Part shown: positions 41,659 to 44,776 of the stretch, piece after piece | Layout of the letters: each line of letters begins with the position of its first letter | How positions within the stretch are numbered: position 1 is the stretch's first letter | Assembly: GCA_025453555.1 (NCBI GenBank) | Contig: JALOQC010000120.1 | Location: 1-44,776 of the forward strand | DNA length: 44,776 bases | Source of the DNA: Myxococcota bacterium | Lineage (GTDB): Bacteria; Myxococcota_A; Polyangia; Polyangiales; Houyiibacteriaceae | Direction of reading: 5' to 3' | Program-made: the position numbers and the translations under genes | Notes under the pieces: generated by a model | Told to the model about the DNA's origin: nothing | What the model saw: only the letters and a program-made list of their open reading frames with translations | The model's database searches: none

Positions 41659-42327
41659 TCAACCCGCGAGGAAGGTCGCGACGACCCAGTCGAAGAAGAG
41701 GCTCGCGAGGGCGATCGGGACGAGCAAGCCGAGCGCGGAGCCGATCACGTAGTCGCGGAAGCGGACCGCGCTCATGGCGAGCGCGTAGTTCAGTGGCGGA
41801 GCCATCCAGAGGATCAAACGCAGAATCGCGACGACGCGGATGGGGCGGCGCTCGAGCCCATCGAGGATCTTCCGCAGAAACGGGCGACGGACGTCGGCGA
41901 GCATCTGGCCTCCCACGCCGCGCACGACGAGGAAGCTGACGATCACGCTGAGCACGGCGCCTGCGTAGGCCGCGACGCCACCGAGCCCACGGCCGTAGGC
42001 GAGGATGGCGGCGGCGACGAAGAAGACGCCGGGGACGTGGACGAGCTCGCCGACCGCGAAGACACCGAGGAAGATCACGAAGCCGAGGACGCCTGCACCT
42101 TCCATGAAGCCGCGGATGGACTCGGGGGTGAGGCGTTCGCTGACGCCGGTGACCTTCGCGAGGACGATGCTGCCGACGATGAGCGTGACGAGCGCGGCGA
42201 GGCGCAGGAGCTTCCTCTTCGGATCCTGCTTCGGCGCGTCCGTAGCGGCAGCGTTCGGCTCCGCGTCGTTCGCGTCGTTCGGGGCGTCGGTCGACACGCG
42301 CGCAGCGTGAACGGCTGGAGGGGCCAC
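41659..42327 (-). CDS. TVP38/TMEM64 (VTT domain) membrane protein
   Basis: The GTG at 42327 begins a 222-residue product with an Ala/Asp/Asn-rich head and about five hydrophobic segments. The VTT-domain core is visible: FAVGELVHVPGVFFVAAAILAYGRGLGG and the conserved ILRLILWMAPPLNYALAMSAVRFRDYV. DedA/VTT proteins probably act as lipid scramblases or proton-coupled transporters in membrane maintenance. It is in the inner membrane. The start is chosen by the first in-frame start codon after a stop; the head could be shorter. Confidence 0.88.
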   Translation of the reverse strand: MAPPAVHAARVSTDAPNDANDAEPNAAATDAPKQDPKRKLLRLAALVTLIVGSIVLAKVTGVSERLTPESIRGFMEGAGVLGFVIFLGVFAVGELVHVPGVFFVAAAILAYGRGLGGVAAYAGAVLSVIVSFLVVRGVGGQMLADVRRPFLRKILDGLERRPIRVVAILRLILWMAPPLNYALAMSAVRFRDYVIGSALGLLVPIALASLFFDWVVATFLAG

Positions 42328-42409
42328 GCAATGCGACGCGTGCCGAACCGCAACGACTCGTCGATTGCGGTGCGATCGGCGATCTCGCGGCGCCGGCGGC
42401 GTTCCGAGG

Positions 42410-43267
42410 TCAGCGGATGTTGACGATCAACGTGCCTTGCGGCGTGGGCGCGGGGCCGCCGTCGTCGCGCGTGAGCACGACCGCGGTGGTGACGACCGCG
42501 CCGGCCGCGACGACGCCGATGATCGTCCAGAACCACCACTTGCTGACGACGGAGCCACCGCCTTCGACCGCGATGCGCAGCGGGGCCGCGACGTCTCCGC
42601 GCGCCGCGATCGGGAGACCGGCCGCGTCGAGGGCCTCGAAGTAGTACTCGACGAGCGGAGGTGCGACGTCGGTGCCGGGGATGGTCGCGACGTAGCTGCC
42701 GTCGGGCTGCGCCTCGCAGTCGAGGCGTCGGAAGACGTCGCTCGTGCCTTGGCGGTACGCGACGACGAGGCGCGCCACGCGGCCGTCGGGATCTTCGAGG
42801 CTCGCCGCGAGCGGCACGGACTGCTCCGGATCGGCCTGCGCAGGCGAGGTGTGGACGATGTTGACCGGCGCGGGCGGCGCGGTGGAGACGCCGGGGCGAC
42901 CGTCGGCTTCCCAGCGCTGCGTGGCCTCGGTGAAGAACTCGCGAAAGCGCGGGCTCAGATCGCTCGGGACTTGATAGTCGGGCTGGAGCGCGAGGAGGCT
43001 GCGGTAGGCGCCGTCGGCTTCTTCCTGGCGACCGAGCGCGAGGTAGGTGAAGGCGAGGAGGCGGTAGGTGGTCGCGCGCTCCGCCTCGGTGTTGCCGGCG
43101 CGGACGAGCGCGGCGGAGAGCACCTGCAGCGCTTCTTCGTAGCGGAGCTCGTCGTAGAGCTCTTGGCCCTGACGGATGAGCGGGTTGTTGCGCTGGGCGA
43201 GCGTGGAGCTCGGGACCAAGCTCGAGGCGAGGGTGCAGACGAGTGCGACCGCGGCGAGGACGCGCAT
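42410..43267 (-). CDS. TPR-containing envelope protein with C-terminal transmembrane anchor
   Basis: The ATG at 43267 gives MRVLAAVALVCTLASSLVPSSTLAQ, a Sec signal peptide; the frame extends upstream through a minisatellite but that is not coding. The 285-residue product has about three TPR-like units (GQELYDELRYEEALQVLSAAL, ATTYRLLAFTYLALGRQEEAD), an Ig-like region and a C-terminal transmembrane segment (WWFWTIIGVVAAGAVVTTAVVL) followed by a short tail. The architecture is common in myxobacterial surface or gliding-related proteins, but a specific function cannot be given. Confidence 0.8.
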   Translation of the reverse strand: MRVLAAVALVCTLASSLVPSSTLAQRNNPLIRQGQELYDELRYEEALQVLSAALVRAGNTEAERATTYRLLAFTYLALGRQEEADGAYRSLLALQPDYQVPSDLSPRFREFFTEATQRWEADGRPGVSTAPPAPVNIVHTSPAQADPEQSVPLAASLEDPDGRVARLVVAYRQGTSDVFRRLDCEAQPDGSYVATIPGTDVAPPLVEYYFEALDAAGLPIAARGDVAAPLRIAVEGGGSVVSKWWFWTIIGVVAAGAVVTTAVVLTRDDGGPAPTPQGTLIVNIR

Positions 43268-43318
43268 GGTCGCGACGGTACCGCAAATGGGGCGGAGCGT
43301 GCGACGCCTCCGTCGAGC

Positions 43319-43492
43319 GGAGACGGTGACCGAGACGGACGGTGTCTGAGAGACGTAGACCGAGACGGCGACCGAGACGTAGACCGAGACGTAGACCGAG
43401 ACGTAGACCGAGACGGCGACCGACACGGCGACCGAGACGGAGACCGAGACGGAGACGGCGACCAGCGCGACCGAGACGGCGATCGAGACGGA
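43319..43492. repeat. Minisatellite with about 12-bp unit
   Basis: At least ten copies of a 12-base unit close to GAGACGTAGACC/GAGACGGCGACC lie between the TPR gene and the GH1 gene. The unit shares its core with the array at 41575-41655. The array fills most of the 237-base gap; a promoter for the TPR gene would have to lie in or near it. Confidence 0.85.
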
Positions 43493-43504
43493 GTTGCGCC
43501 TCGA

Positions 43505-44776
<1,272 letters not shown>

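Overview
The window is very GC-rich DNA with strong third-position G/C bias, so nearly every gene has long shadow reading frames. Gene content points to a myxobacterium (Myxococcota), probably Polyangiales/Sandaracinus-like. The pointers are many lipoproteins with Asp/Ala/Gly-rich linkers, MopE-type DxDxDG..DCDD repeats, a DUF4215-type Cys-rich repeat followed by a MYXO-CTERM-like tail, and a Myxococcus-type LexA box before recA. The taxonomic call is inference; no rRNA or tRNA gene was seen.

Layout. 1-588: start of an M16 peptidase (minus). 589-1029: divergent intergenic region with REP-like hairpins. 1030-3593: cinA, then recA. The recA 5' end carries a 35-bp tandem duplication that puts the normal ATG out of frame with the rest of the gene. 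3760-9827: CaiB/BaiF-type CoA-transferase, an FG-GAP lipoprotein, an acyl-CoA dehydrogenase-like flavoprotein and an SDR. 10131-21173: a block for the cell surface, with two paralogous MopE-repeat lipoproteins, a six-bladed-propeller-like lipoprotein, a LamG-like lipoprotein, a parallel beta-helix protein with a MYXO-CTERM tail, and a trypsin-like lipoprotein. 21304-28322: methyltransferase, SLC13 transporter, stand-alone H-NOX sensor, NlpC/P60-like protein, rhodanese lipoprotein overlapping a GNAT gene, and another lipoprotein. 28325-30724: mobile or repeat-rich stretch with a 165-bp MITE-like element, a frameshifted REP-associated tyrosine transposase and a tandem repeat array. 30725-33575: small membrane protein, lipoprotein, DUF808 protein. 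33671-41522: a run of six minus-strand genes built around a divergent Hsp70, with a J-like protein lacking HPD upstream. 41659-44776: VTT/TVP38 membrane protein, TPR protein and a GH1 beta-glucosidase running off the end.

Four dispersed or local repeat families recur between genes: hairpins at 641-941; a 165-bp element at 14922 and 28325; a 50+27-bp element at 9917 and 37011; and a 20-bp-TIR element at 7533 and 23863. Several copies abut stop codons. The most notable observations are the recA duplication, the 165-bp element next to a decayed RAYT, the inverted core of the 7533/23863 element, and the Hsp70/degenerate-J cluster, which may be an undescribed chaperone-linked system.
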